Of a DNA stretch of 64,000 bases, positions 17,337 through 25,844 are shown piece by piece; position 1 is the first letter of the stretch, and every line of letters begins with the position of its first letter. This DNA is from Dethiosulfatarculus sandiegensis (GTDB lineage Bacteria > Desulfobacterota > Desulfarculia > Desulfarculales > Desulfarculaceae), in NCBI RefSeq assembly GCF_000931935.2, contig NZ_AZAC01000067.1, forward strand, positions 62,001-126,000. The letters run 5' to 3'. The position numbers were made by a program, and so were the translations under genes. The notes beneath the pieces are model-generated. The model was not told the DNA's origin. It ran no database searches and worked only from the letters and a program-made list of their open reading frames with translations.

Positions 17337-18122
17337 TTAGGGGTTAGTGCGGGGCTTGACCTCCAGATCGACCATGTTCAGAGCCAAACGGAGACCGGCG
17401 GCCAAAGAGGATTTGGTCTCAAAATCCGCAAGGTCGATACCCAGGTGAACCAGGGTTTGGGCAATGGCCGGACTGACGCCGGTGAGAATTACCTGGGTTC
17501 CCAGAAGCCGGGCTGCTGTAATGGCCTCGATCAGATGCTGGGCTGTCTGGGTGTCTACAGTGGGAACGCCTGTGATATCCATCAGGGCAACAGGAGACTG
17601 GGTGTCTGTGATGGCTTGTAAAAAGGTCTCCATGAAATATTGAGTGCGCTCCTGGTCAAGGGTGCCTATAAGCGGAGCCACCACCACACCCTGCCACACC
17701 TGCATAACCGGAGTTGAAAGGGTGAGTATCTCTTTAGATTTTCGCCTCAAGGCCTCTTCGGCTTTTTTTTGTCTGGTTATGTCGACCGCCATCTCGTAAC
17801 GGACCTTGCGCCCATCGGGCCAATCAATGGCCCGGTCAATACACCTGTACCATCTTTTATCGATTTCATTTTGGAATTCCCAGACATAGGATTGGCCAAG
17901 GTATTCGCCAAAAATCTGTTCGTTGGTGCAAAAGGGGCAGGGGCTTTGAAGGCCTTGGAGACCCTCATAGCATTTCTGCCCTATGATGTCCCCCCAGATC
18001 TCCAAGCCCACCTTATTCAGAAAAAGCAGCTCGTAAGTATCAGGGTCCTGGACATAAACGACTTCTTCCATAGAATCGACAATTGTTTTAAGCTTGTTAA
18101 GTTCCAGTTGCTCTTCACTCAT
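17337..18122 (-). CDS. rsbR: RsbR paralogue with N-terminal PAS domain
   Basis: Residues 1-125 are a PAS sensor (VVYVQDPDTYELLFLNK) with the Cys motif GQKCYEGLQGLQSPCPFC, ending in the DITRQKKAEEAL linker. Residues about 140-261 form an RsbR-type STAS domain: LSTPVMQVWQGVVVAPLIG, LMDITGVPTVDTQTAQHL, RLLGTQVILTGVSPAIAQT. Thr residues in ITG and VDT are candidates for RsbT phosphorylation. The replacement of the usual globin-like RsbR head by a PAS domain means a different input, perhaps redox or a ligand. ATG 18122 has GGAAAGGA upstream. Confidence 0.92.
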   Translation of the reverse strand: MSEEQLELNKLKTIVDSMEEVVYVQDPDTYELLFLNKVGLEIWGDIIGQKCYEGLQGLQSPCPFCTNEQIFGEYLGQSYVWEFQNEIDKRWYRCIDRAIDWPDGRKVRYEMAVDITRQKKAEEALRRKSKEILTLSTPVMQVWQGVVVAPLIGTLDQERTQYFMETFLQAITDTQSPVALMDITGVPTVDTQTAQHLIEAITAARLLGTQVILTGVSPAIAQTLVHLGIDLADFETKSSLAAGLRLALNMVDLEVKPRTNP

Positions 18123-18177
18123 TTGACGATCCTTTCCAGAATTAAAGGCTTGTTTTGGGGGTGATCGCCGGTGAAAT

Positions 18178-19134
18178 TCAGTGCTCGACAACCTCAAAAT
18201 TCAATTTGCCGAGACAGAGCTTAAAACCCTCGAAAAAACTGGCTTTAGTCTCAATTTCTTCCAGGTTCACTCCCAGATGCACCATGGTTTGAGCAATTGC
18301 GGGCCTGACACCGGTTAATACGACTTTGGTTCCCAAAAGACGGGCCGCTGTTGTGGCTTCCAGAAGATTTTGGGCTGTGAGGGTGTCAACGGAAGGGACC
18401 CCGGTAATGTCTATGAGCGCGTATTCGGCGTGAGCATTGACGATTTCGTCTAGAAAACGTTCCATGAAATTTCTGGTGCGCTCACTATCCAGCACACCGA
18501 TCAAAGGTGCTGCCACCACTCCCTGCCAAACCCGGATTACCGGAGTGGAGAGTTCCATGATTTCCTGGGATTGGCGCTTAAAGGCATCTTCAGCCCTTTT
18601 GCTGTAAAGGGCTTCCACCATGGCGAGGGAAAGAGTGCTTACCGCATTTAAGTCATCTTCTACATAACCATTTGACTTATTTGCAAGGGCAATCATGCCG
18701 ATTATTTTTTCTTCTCTGAATAAGGGAACCCCCAGAAAAGAAGTGAGGGGAGGGTGTCCTTTGGGAAGCCCATGAGCCTCGGGGTGATTCATAGGATCAT
18801 TCGTAAAGAATGATGCTTGTTCTGCAATAACCTTTCCCCATAGGCCCCTGATCGTCATATCGTTAATTAAAAGAGGGATATCTGGATCGTGCATGGCGCA
18901 CTCAAGCCATCCGGGGTTGCTTAGGGCGAGGGTGTCGAATTTACCCAGAACGTTTATTTCACCGATAAATCCGAATTTACTTTGAGTGATTTTTTCAGCT
19001 GCGTCCAAACAGACTTTTCCCAGGTCCTCTTCTGTCTCACAGGTTAAACGTTCGGAAAGGATATGATTGACGGCCTCCAGGACGCTAAGTCCAGTTTTGT
19101 CGCCTGGCATTGTTTGAGAAGAATATATAGACAT
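18178..19134 (-). CDS. rsbR: RsbR paralogue with N-terminal GAF domain
   Basis: First gene of the stressosome operon. The N-terminal half is a GAF domain (VCLDAAEKITQSKFGFIGEI, LTSFLGVPLFREEKIIGMIA). The C-terminal half is an RsbR STAS domain (LSTPVIRVWQGVVAAPLIG, LIDITGVPSVDTLTAQNL, VRPAIAQTMVHLGVNL). ATG 19134 is preferred because GGGAG lies 6-7 bases upstream; an ATG at 19179 lacks one. The two RsbR STAS domains are highly similar and clearly arose by duplication with exchange of the sensor, giving a mixed stressosome with GAF and PAS inputs. Confidence 0.92.
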   Translation of the reverse strand: MSIYSSQTMPGDKTGLSVLEAVNHILSERLTCETEEDLGKVCLDAAEKITQSKFGFIGEINVLGKFDTLALSNPGWLECAMHDPDIPLLINDMTIRGLWGKVIAEQASFFTNDPMNHPEAHGLPKGHPPLTSFLGVPLFREEKIIGMIALANKSNGYVEDDLNAVSTLSLAMVEALYSKRAEDAFKRQSQEIMELSTPVIRVWQGVVAAPLIGVLDSERTRNFMERFLDEIVNAHAEYALIDITGVPSVDTLTAQNLLEATTAARLLGTKVVLTGVRPAIAQTMVHLGVNLEEIETKASFFEGFKLCLGKLNFEVVEH

Positions 19135-19646
19135 AGCTTTCTCCCTGGAATCTTTGGGTAGGCGAATTGATAAAGTCATGGCGAGAAGTTGAATGTTCGG
19201 AACTTAAACAGAAATAATCACAGATATGAGGATCAGGTTTTTCCTTTTGAGTCGTACTAGAGAATAGCGCTAATCAGGTTGAGTTGGATATAACGTAATT
19301 ATGACACCTAAATAAGGGATTAGGTCAAATAAAATATAAAAGAATACTTGGTGAAGAATTCAAAAATAATGCTGCTGATGCCTTGTATTTCATAGTTGAA
19401 ATGTGAAAACAAAAATGAAACCATATAGATTGGACGTAGATTAGGCTTCCTTTTGTGTTGGTTTAGATTGTTTTATTGGAATTTATAGCTTTACTGTTAT
19501 TATGCGCCATTTTAGCTCGTCTTGTGTTGAGTGCCGGGCTTTTCCTTTAAACAACGCAAAGTGTTTTGATGTGGGAAATAGATAGAGTGAAGAAATGTTT
19601 TGGATTTTAATGTGGTTGCCAGAGGAAAAGGCTGGGAGATAAAGTT
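19135..19646. other. divergent intergenic region between stressosome operon and REC gene
   Basis: About 510 AT-rich bases separating the minus-strand stressosome operon from the plus-strand gene at 19647. It must hold both promoters. I found no strong inverted repeat, sigma-54 site or RNA gene in it. Confidence 0.5.
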
Positions 19647-20795
19647 TTGAATAGAGTGAAAATACTTTTCGTAGACGATAATGAAAAAGTGCTAGATTCA
19701 TTTGCCCGTATATTCAGGAAGAAATTGGATGTTTCGGTTGCGGTTAATGGCAAAGAGGCCCTGAAAAAGATGGCACAGGAAGGCCCGTTTGCGGTAGTAG
19801 TATCTGATTATAAAATGCCAGAGATGAACGGCTTGAACTTTCTGTCTCAGGTCAAAAAAGATTATCCGGATTGTATAAGAATATTACTGACGGGATTTGC
19901 TGATTTAGATACTGCTATAAAGGCGGTTAATGAATCGAATATTTTTAGACTGCTGACTAAGCCCTGCCCCAAGGAATTAATGAATAAAGCCTTGGATGAT
20001 GGGATAAAATTACATAAAATTATCATTTCTGAGAGGGAGTTGCTGGAAAATACTGTAAATGGAGCTGTTAAACTTCTAGTTGAAATACTTTCAACAGTAA
20101 AGCCAAAGTCTTTCAGCCGAGCCACCAGGACAGCCAGCCTGGCTAATGAACTTTCAGGGAAATTATTTTTACCTAAAAAATGGATTTTGACTACCTCTGC
20201 CTTATTAGTAAATGTTGGACTTTTAACTGTTCCTGACGTTTTGATGAATAAGTTAAATCAAGGTGATGAAATTACTTTAGAGGAGAAGATGGTTCTTGAT
20301 AATTATCCTGTTGCTGCTGCCAAAATGATAAAACATATTCCACGGTTGGAACCTGTGGCTGAACTGGTCGCAAAACAGAATGCTTTCTTGGGGAAGTCTG
20401 TTAACTCAATTTTAGAGTTAGATTTTTCTGTTAAGGATAGAATTGACCAGATATTGCATTTGGTAAGGCTTTATTTATATGCCAAAAGTTGCGGAATTTC
20501 CGAAAAAGATTCGCTTGATTTAATAAAATCCAAATCAAATTTTGATTCCGATTTGGTGAATGCTCTGTTTGAGGTCTCGCAAGGAGAATTTCAATATGAA
20601 ATTTCGAGTCTGGCTCTTCGCGAAATTCCGGTTAACAGTATATTAGCAGAAGATGTTTATTTGAAAAAACCTCGTAAAAAACTATTATATAAGGGTCAGG
20701 AACTAACTTTAAATCTGAAAGAATACTTGATTATGCTAGATAAATCTATTGGAGTAGAACAACCGATAACCGTTTTACTTCCATTTGGCAAATAA
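19647..20795 (+). CDS. receiver domain with catalytically dead HD-GYP-like domain
   Basis: Starts at TTG 19647 with GGGAG 8 bases upstream. The receiver is complete (FVDDNEK, VVSDYKMPEMNG, LLTKPCP) and closely resembles that of the REC-HD-GYP gene at 9814. The C-terminal domain aligns with that HD-GYP domain in order, but HDIGKVYVP reads NVGLLTVP, and HHERLDGSGYP reads KQNAFLGKS. The metal-binding His and Asp residues and the GYP motif are gone. It cannot be a normal phosphodiesterase and may bind cyclic-di-GMP, the active paralogue or another partner. Base composition is much more AT-rich than the operon across the divergent promoter. Confidence 0.82.
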   Translation: MNRVKILFVDDNEKVLDSFARIFRKKLDVSVAVNGKEALKKMAQEGPFAVVVSDYKMPEMNGLNFLSQVKKDYPDCIRILLTGFADLDTAIKAVNESNIFRLLTKPCPKELMNKALDDGIKLHKIIISERELLENTVNGAVKLLVEILSTVKPKSFSRATRTASLANELSGKLFLPKKWILTTSALLVNVGLLTVPDVLMNKLNQGDEITLEEKMVLDNYPVAAAKMIKHIPRLEPVAELVAKQNAFLGKSVNSILELDFSVKDRIDQILHLVRLYLYAKSCGISEKDSLDLIKSKSNFDSDLVNALFEVSQGEFQYEISSLALREIPVNSILAEDVYLKKPRKKLLYKGQELTLNLKEYLIMLDKSIGVEQPITVLLPFGK

Positions 20796-20814
20796 ATAAA
20801 CCAAAGAGGTGATG

Positions 20815-22347
20815 ATGCCTTTTTTAAAAAATATAGTCGCAAAGTTTTTTCGTGCCGAGAGAAGGCCGCAGCCAAAGAACTCAAGAAAAAAGCCAAAAAC
20901 AAATAAAGCAGATGCCAAGCCAATGTCCTTCAATAGATCGGAAAATAAAATAAGAGATTTGAGAAAAATAGATACAAACAAAGATTTTGACGATCAGGTG
21001 GTTGGATCTCAAATTGAAGAAAAAATAAGGGCTGGCCGGACGATTTTGGTGGATCGTATAGCCTTTTTGAGAAATGCGATAAAATTTAATGAAAATGATT
21101 CTAGGAGAATTAATGATATCAAAAGTGAACAGGATTATGCTGAATATGCTCTCCATAATATTTTGCCGCAAGTGTTGAAATTAAGGGAAAGTGGTTTTCT
21201 TGATGAAAAGACTGTGGCTCATATAGAAATATTGTATAATAAATATTTGAAAATATTGGCAAAACCAAAAAATCTTTCTTCCGGGGCTACAGAAGAAAAA
21301 AGAGTGGAAGAGTATAAAAAGGCCTTAGCGGAAAAAGAACGTACAATAGATTACTTGACTAATGTCAATGAAAAGTTTGCTGAGCAAATTGCTGTAATGA
21401 AAAAATATAAAAAAGAGAATGAAGAGTTTAAAAGTGAAATAATAAGTTTGCAAGCTAAACTGGCTGGTCTTGAAGTTATTTTACATAATTTAGTCCAAGA
21501 AGAGCCTGATCAACAAAGGATATTGGAAATAAATAAACAACTGTTGGATGAAAATTTTAGAATTAAAGGACAGCTAAAATCTAAGCAAAAAGAGGTTTAT
21601 GATATTTACAAAGATAATGAAGGTGCTTACGAAGATAGTGATAATTTGATCGAGAAATTGAAAAATAATTCCAAACTTTATGATCGTTATTTTGAAGCTG
21701 ATGAAGCGAAAAACTTTGTCTTTCAAAACGGAAAATCATTTGATAGTGATATGGATGAGATGGAGGTTCGGCTTTCCGAAATTGGTGAACTTAATAAGTT
21801 GGTGGATTATCGCCAATCCGTATTAGACCAATTAAGGGATCCAGAAAGCATGGATTTCAAGGATTCTTTGTTTCATAAGTTGGAGAAGGAAAATGAACAG
21901 CTGGTTAATTTGATAGAGGCTAGTAAAAGTGTGGTCGATTCGGTTGTAGATGATGAAGTTGGAGGGGTTAAGCCTTTAAAGTTATTATTAGAATTTAAAC
22001 GTAATATTTCAAATCAAGAAAATGAAATTTCTGCATTAAAATCTGAAAACGACAAACTAATAAATAAGAATAGTCAGTTATTACGCGAGAATCAAGATAC
22101 CATGGCCATGTATAACAAATTTAAGTCAAAAATGAGTGATTATGAAAATAGTCTACGTTTTTTTGAAAAAAACGAAAAAGAATATTTTGAGCTGAAAAGA
22201 GAATTGGCATCTGAAAAACAAAAAAGTTCGGCCTATAAAAATCAGTACGATAATTTAAACAGGAAATACACCAAAATCCTAAACAGGTATCAGGAGCTTG
22301 TACACGAATATGATACCTTGTTTACTCAGTTTGGCGTTCGTAACTGA
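20815..22347 (+). CDS. long coiled-coil protein of unknown function
   Basis: Follows the dead HD-GYP gene by 19 bases, so it is probably co-transcribed. AGAGG at 20805 best fits ATG 20815 (a GTG at 20809 and an ATG at 20812 are alternatives). The 510-residue protein starts with a basic stretch (AKFFRAERRPQPKNSRKKPK) that could touch membrane lipid or nucleic acid. From about residue 150 to the end it is almost all charged heptad-like coiled coil, with Lys, Glu, Asn and Leu dominating. No enzyme motif, membrane span or signal peptide is visible. A role as scaffold or polar localisation factor for the neighbouring regulator is only a guess. Confidence 0.75.
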   Translation: MPFLKNIVAKFFRAERRPQPKNSRKKPKTNKADAKPMSFNRSENKIRDLRKIDTNKDFDDQVVGSQIEEKIRAGRTILVDRIAFLRNAIKFNENDSRRINDIKSEQDYAEYALHNILPQVLKLRESGFLDEKTVAHIEILYNKYLKILAKPKNLSSGATEEKRVEEYKKALAEKERTIDYLTNVNEKFAEQIAVMKKYKKENEEFKSEIISLQAKLAGLEVILHNLVQEEPDQQRILEINKQLLDENFRIKGQLKSKQKEVYDIYKDNEGAYEDSDNLIEKLKNNSKLYDRYFEADEAKNFVFQNGKSFDSDMDEMEVRLSEIGELNKLVDYRQSVLDQLRDPESMDFKDSLFHKLEKENEQLVNLIEASKSVVDSVVDDEVGGVKPLKLLLEFKRNISNQENEISALKSENDKLINKNSQLLRENQDTMAMYNKFKSKMSDYENSLRFFEKNEKEYFELKRELASEKQKSSAYKNQYDNLNRKYTKILNRYQELVHEYDTLFTQFGVRN

Positions 22348-22627
22348 TGGCGGCCGGGAAAGTGTGGTATAAGATTTTTCTCTTATTCCCCCAAATCCTG
22401 TAAGGGAGAATTGTATTAACTGAAACAACTGGATAATACAGGCATATTGTAGAAGTAATTTTACCATTTTAAGTTTTGAAGATGTGTGAATATTAGTCTT
22501 GCTTATAAAATATTTTTAAACGGTACGAAATAATTTATTTCTGATCCGATTGTTTTTCCGTATTTTCCCGTCTTTCTTCGCGATAATGCTTTTATAAATT
22601 TGACAAGATTCCATTTGCCTTTTACCC

Positions 22628-22647
22628 TTTAGGCAAGCTTGCCTAAA
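22628..22647. repeat. perfect 20-base palindrome
   Basis: TTTAGGCAAG is followed at once by its exact reverse complement, with no spacer. Such symmetry suits a dimeric DNA-binding protein or a cruciform better than an RNA hairpin, because there is no loop. It lies between convergent genes, so it is not an obvious promoter operator. Confidence 0.55.
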
Positions 22648-22648
22648 T

Positions 22649-22680
22649 CCCCTGTCTAATAGGCCGAGGGGTGCTTTTTT
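22649..22680 (+). terminator. possible terminator after the coiled-coil gene
   Basis: CCCCT, a 13-base interior and AGGGG are followed by TGC and six T. The stem is short, so this is a weak candidate for ending transcripts from 20815; the palindrome just upstream could add stability. Confidence 0.4.
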
Positions 22681-22895
22681 GCGACTTTAAAACCAAGATA
22701 TACGGCATGCTCAGCTGAGACTGCCAATCCGGCCCGCATTCATCCCGCCGATGCGTAAAAAACCTTTGGGTTCCTATTCACAGCCAAATCGTTTTCCGCT
22801 TGATCTTCGCCTGCTCATTCTTCAGCAAAATCAGACCCTGTCGCGGATAGTTTGGGTACGGTTTTTGAAGCTAAGCAACGCACATAATGCCTTGA

Positions 22896-23810
22896 TCAAC
22901 CCACGGTTGGTGAGTCCTTTTTCAGAAGTTTTCGGATGAAGGCATGAGAGGCTGGCGGCATATAGCTTTTTTTCCTGGTGATTATGCCATAGGTGCGCTC
23001 TTTGACATAGGCGTCCAAAGAATGTATGCGGATTTTCTCCTTGTCTTTATCTTCCAAGGCATATTCATCCAAAATGGCAAGGCCCAGATCCAGCTCAACA
23101 AATCGCTTGACCAATTCAAAGTTGTCCAGTTCCTGAACTATATTCAAACTGAGCCCCTCTTCGGAAAAGCGTTTTTTAATTGCCTGAGCAATGGTGCTGG
23201 AGTCGGGAAAAGAAATAAAAGGGAGCCTTGCGACTTGGTCCAGGGTTATGGGTTCACTCAGACTCCATTTACTGCCTCTAGCCTGGATAAGTATGGGCTT
23301 GGTGTGAAAAAGAGGTTTAAAATTAAGGCTTTCCGGTATGTTCTCCAGGCTGGCAATACTGAAGTCCGCCTGGCCGGTATGCAGGTTTTCCAAGATTTTG
23401 TCCAAGCCGCCGCCAGTGAGCCGGAAGGTTACTCCCGGGCTCAAGCTTTGAAATTCGGCAATATGAGGCGGCAGGTAGTAAAGCAACACGGCGTGGGTGG
23501 TGACCAGGGAAATTTCACCATGCAGTTCACCGAGCTGGGGATGCAAAAGATCACGCATCTCTTTGATGGTTTCAAATATCGTCACTGCCTTGGCCAAAAG
23601 GGCTGTGCCTTCTTCGGTAAGGATCATGCGGCCATGGGACCGGTCAAAAAGCTGGGCCCCCAGTTCCTGCTCCAGGTTTTTTATCTGGTGGGTTATGGAA
23701 GATTGACGTCTGCCCATATGCGCTGCCGCGGCTGAAACCGTACCCTTCTCCGCCGTGTAGTAAAAGCCCCGCAACCATTGCAAAAAGTCGCCGCTCAATT
23801 CGGGAATCAT
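22896..23810 (-). CDS. LysR-type transcriptional regulator (CysB-like group)
   Basis: A 304-residue LysR protein. The N-terminal winged helix includes FYYTAEKGTVSAAAAHMGRRQSSITHQIKNLEQELGAQLFDR, and the ligand domain starts near residue 90 (GEISLVTTHAVLLYYLP). ATG 23810 has AAGGAG upstream. The Gln-Ser-Ser-Ile-Thr-His recognition helix and overall layout resemble CysB/Cbl-type regulators, but this is only similarity by eye. It is divergent from the thioredoxin-like/GcvH-like/sulfatase-fold cluster, with about 190 bases between starts, so it probably controls that cluster. Confidence 0.88.
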   Translation of the reverse strand: MIPELSGDFLQWLRGFYYTAEKGTVSAAAAHMGRRQSSITHQIKNLEQELGAQLFDRSHGRMILTEEGTALLAKAVTIFETIKEMRDLLHPQLGELHGEISLVTTHAVLLYYLPPHIAEFQSLSPGVTFRLTGGGLDKILENLHTGQADFSIASLENIPESLNFKPLFHTKPILIQARGSKWSLSEPITLDQVARLPFISFPDSSTIAQAIKKRFSEEGLSLNIVQELDNFELVKRFVELDLGLAILDEYALEDKDKEKIRIHSLDAYVKERTYGIITRKKSYMPPASHAFIRKLLKKDSPTVG

Positions 23811-23996
23811 GCCAAACTCCTTGGAGTTTATTTGTATTTAAATGTCTATCGAAAATATAGATTGTGAAAACAAGATTATGAATTTGAATATACCACAACT
23901 ACTGGGTAGGGTCTCTTAATAATAAGTAAGATCTCTTAAGCCCTTGGCCCCTGGCATATGGAGCAGTCGGAGGCCATAGCAACAGGATGGAAAGAT

Positions 23997-25280
23997 ATGA
24001 CAGAAGCCACCGACTTAATCCAAGCCTTAAACGAAAAGCTATCACCCCAGGACCAGGACATCATGACTCGCCTGACCGGTCCTGAAACAAACTCACTTAA
24101 AAAGAACGTCACCTCCGAATACATGGACGAGATCCTTTCCTGGATCGGAAGTGATGAAGACCTGGAAAAGATGCTTTTCTGGGACAAGGGCGGCAAGTAC
24201 GACGATCCCGAGTGGCAGGCGCTGAAGCCTTGTGACCAGACCAACCGGGAGCTCATGGAACAGGCCCGGGAATACTATAAGAAGCTCAGGGCCGAAGCCG
24301 TGGAGAGCCAGAGGCGTTCGGACCTCACTCTTTACAGCCAGTTCAACCCCGGACTTCTCTTTACCGGCATCGCCGGCGCCGTACGCACTGATGAAAACGG
24401 CAACGAAGATGCCAACGGAGAATACTTCAAGGGTGTTGAGTTCCGACTCATTGGCAGTGTGGACGAAGAGATCAACAGCGCTTCGATTTTTCCTGTTGAA
24501 GGCGGCTATAAAGTTCACTTGGGCGGCCTTAAAAACGGTGAGGCCGAAGGTGTCAACATGTACACCGGCGATTCCTTCAGCCTGTTGCAGCTGGCTCAGT
24601 TGAGCGCCAAGGTTCTGATCAAGGCCGGTTTCACCACCAATGTAAAAAATCCCGCTGGTGAAGAACTGGAACTGGACCCCAGGGCCATCAGAAGGGCCGC
24701 TATGGGGGATGGCCCGGAAGTGAATTTTGGCGGAGAGCTTCAGCTTTTCGCCGAGAACACCCTGGCCGAGGCCGGTGAAGCCCTGGACGCGGCCGCGACT
24801 TTGGCCACCAAGATCTACGAGCGTTTCGGCCTGGAGATCGAGGCCTACAAGATCGGTCGTCAGTACGGCAACTTCTTCCTTTGCCGCGAAGACAACTTCA
24901 AGGATTTCCTGCCTGACGAGCCTACTGACAAAAAAGCCATGGTCATGCTGACCGCGACTCTGGTCTGCCGTCGCTGTCGCCGTGAGATCGAAGACTTCCG
25001 CGACGCCGCCCGCGCCTATCCGAATGCTCAATTTGTGCTGGTCAACCTTTCTTCACCCCAGTTCACCTTCTATGAGAGGGTCTTTGGCGACATGGGCGGT
25101 GGAGATGCCGATGAGTTCAGGCGCAATGCCGCCGGTGTGACTCCATTTGTAATCGTCTATGCTAAAGATGCCGATGGCCGCCTTGTGTTCAAGGAATACG
25201 TTGCAACCAAAAAGCAGCAGCACAGTCCTTCTTTGGTCAAGGAAATGCCCAGGATCATGGAAGAGTACTTCATCGGATAA
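23997..25280 (+). CDS. thioredoxin-fold protein with CRRC motif and large novel N-terminal region
   Basis: ATG 23997 is chosen because AGGATGG precedes it; an ATG at 23958 has no ribosome-binding site. The last 115 residues look like a thioredoxin fold: MVMLTATLVCRRCRREIEDF places Cys324-Arg-Arg-Cys327 at a helix start, and GVTPFVIVYAKDADG supplies the cis-Pro (Thr-Pro) and following strand. The first 310 residues match no family I know. They contain SQFNPGLLFTGIAGAVRTDENGNE and an alanine-rich helical part (AGEALDAAATLATKIYERF). No signal peptide, so cytoplasmic. Codon use is strongly biased to C/G-ending codons, as in highly expressed genes. It heads a cluster with a lipoyl protein, so a dithiol or persulfide transfer role is plausible but unproven. 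Confidence 0.75.
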   Translation: MTEATDLIQALNEKLSPQDQDIMTRLTGPETNSLKKNVTSEYMDEILSWIGSDEDLEKMLFWDKGGKYDDPEWQALKPCDQTNRELMEQAREYYKKLRAEAVESQRRSDLTLYSQFNPGLLFTGIAGAVRTDENGNEDANGEYFKGVEFRLIGSVDEEINSASIFPVEGGYKVHLGGLKNGEAEGVNMYTGDSFSLLQLAQLSAKVLIKAGFTTNVKNPAGEELELDPRAIRRAAMGDGPEVNFGGELQLFAENTLAEAGEALDAAATLATKIYERFGLEIEAYKIGRQYGNFFLCREDNFKDFLPDEPTDKKAMVMLTATLVCRRCRREIEDFRDAARAYPNAQFVLVNLSSPQFTFYERVFGDMGGGDADEFRRNAAGVTPFVIVYAKDADGRLVFKEYVATKKQQHSPSLVKEMPRIMEEYFIG

Positions 25281-25298
25281 CTTGAATTAGAAAACCAG

Positions 25299-25326
25299 CC
25301 CGGGTGGGGCCTCTGGCCCCGCCGGG
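25299..25326 (+). terminator. strong intra-cluster hairpin between thioredoxin-like gene and gcvH-like gene
   Basis: CCCGG, a 2-base bulge and GGGGCC pair with GGCCCC, a 1-base bulge and CCGGG around a TCT loop. Only TTTGC follows, so it is a poor terminator. More likely it stabilises the upstream mRNA or attenuates read-through. Confidence 0.55.
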
Positions 25327-25370
25327 TTTGCATAATTTACCGGCCCGGTTTAGGGCAAGGAGGTATTCCA

Positions 25371-25790
25371 TTGAAGTTTGAAGGTTACGAGCTTCCTGAA
25401 GATCTTTACTATGATGAAAACCATTGCTGGGTTCGCAAGGAAGGCGACCTTTTAGTGATCGGCATGGATGAGTTTGGCCAGCAGCTGGCTGGTGACATCG
25501 TCTATGTGCAGATGCCTCCCGACGGCAAAAAGGTGAAAAAAGGCAAGTCTTTTGCCAAGCTGGAGTCCGGCAAGTGGCTGGGCAAGATCATCAGTCCTGT
25601 GGACGGCGTTCTGGAAGAGCCCAACGAGGATTTGGAGATCAACCCTGGCATGATCAACGAGGACTGTTATGGTGAAGGCTGGATGTACAAGTTGCGTCCC
25701 AAGAGCCTTGACGGACTGGAAGATCTTATCCACGGCGAGGAAGCTATCGCCGCCTGGATGAAAGAAGAAGTCAAAAAATACGCCGAGTAG
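25371..25790 (+). CDS. GcvH-like lipoyl carrier protein
   Basis: Starts at TTG 25371 with a strong AAGGAGGT 7 bases upstream. The 139-residue protein has the glycine cleavage H-protein fold: ENHCWVRKEGDLLVIGMDEFGQQLAGDIVYVQMP, then FAKLESGKWLGKIISPVDGVLEEPNEDLEINPGMIN and GEGWMYKLRP. Lys68 in ESGK stands where H proteins carry lipoate (ESVK). No glycine decarboxylase (GcvP), GcvT or lipoate ligase is nearby. H-like proteins outside glycine cleavage are known, for instance the lipoate-binding proteins of the sHdr sulfur-oxidation pathway. Here the neighbours are a thioredoxin-fold protein and a sulfatase-fold enzyme. Codon bias is strong. Confidence 0.88.
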   Translation: MKFEGYELPEDLYYDENHCWVRKEGDLLVIGMDEFGQQLAGDIVYVQMPPDGKKVKKGKSFAKLESGKWLGKIISPVDGVLEEPNEDLEINPGMINEDCYGEGWMYKLRPKSLDGLEDLIHGEEAIAAWMKEEVKKYAE

Positions 25791-25844
25791 TTTTCGGCGT
25801 TTTTTCCTGGATGGTATTTTTTTAACCTTGGAAGAGAGGTTCCC

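Larger units (their letters stand above)
22348..22895. other. intergenic region between convergent genes
   Basis: About 550 bases between the coiled-coil gene and the end of the lysR gene. It contains the palindrome at 22628 and the terminator-like structure at 22649. I see no credible reading frame. Confidence 0.5.

Noticed and set aside
24093-25031. 312-codon minus-strand frame opposite the thioredoxin-fold gene
   Set aside because: Same codon-bias shadow effect; no SD or domain, and the plus-strand frame has clear thioredoxin features.
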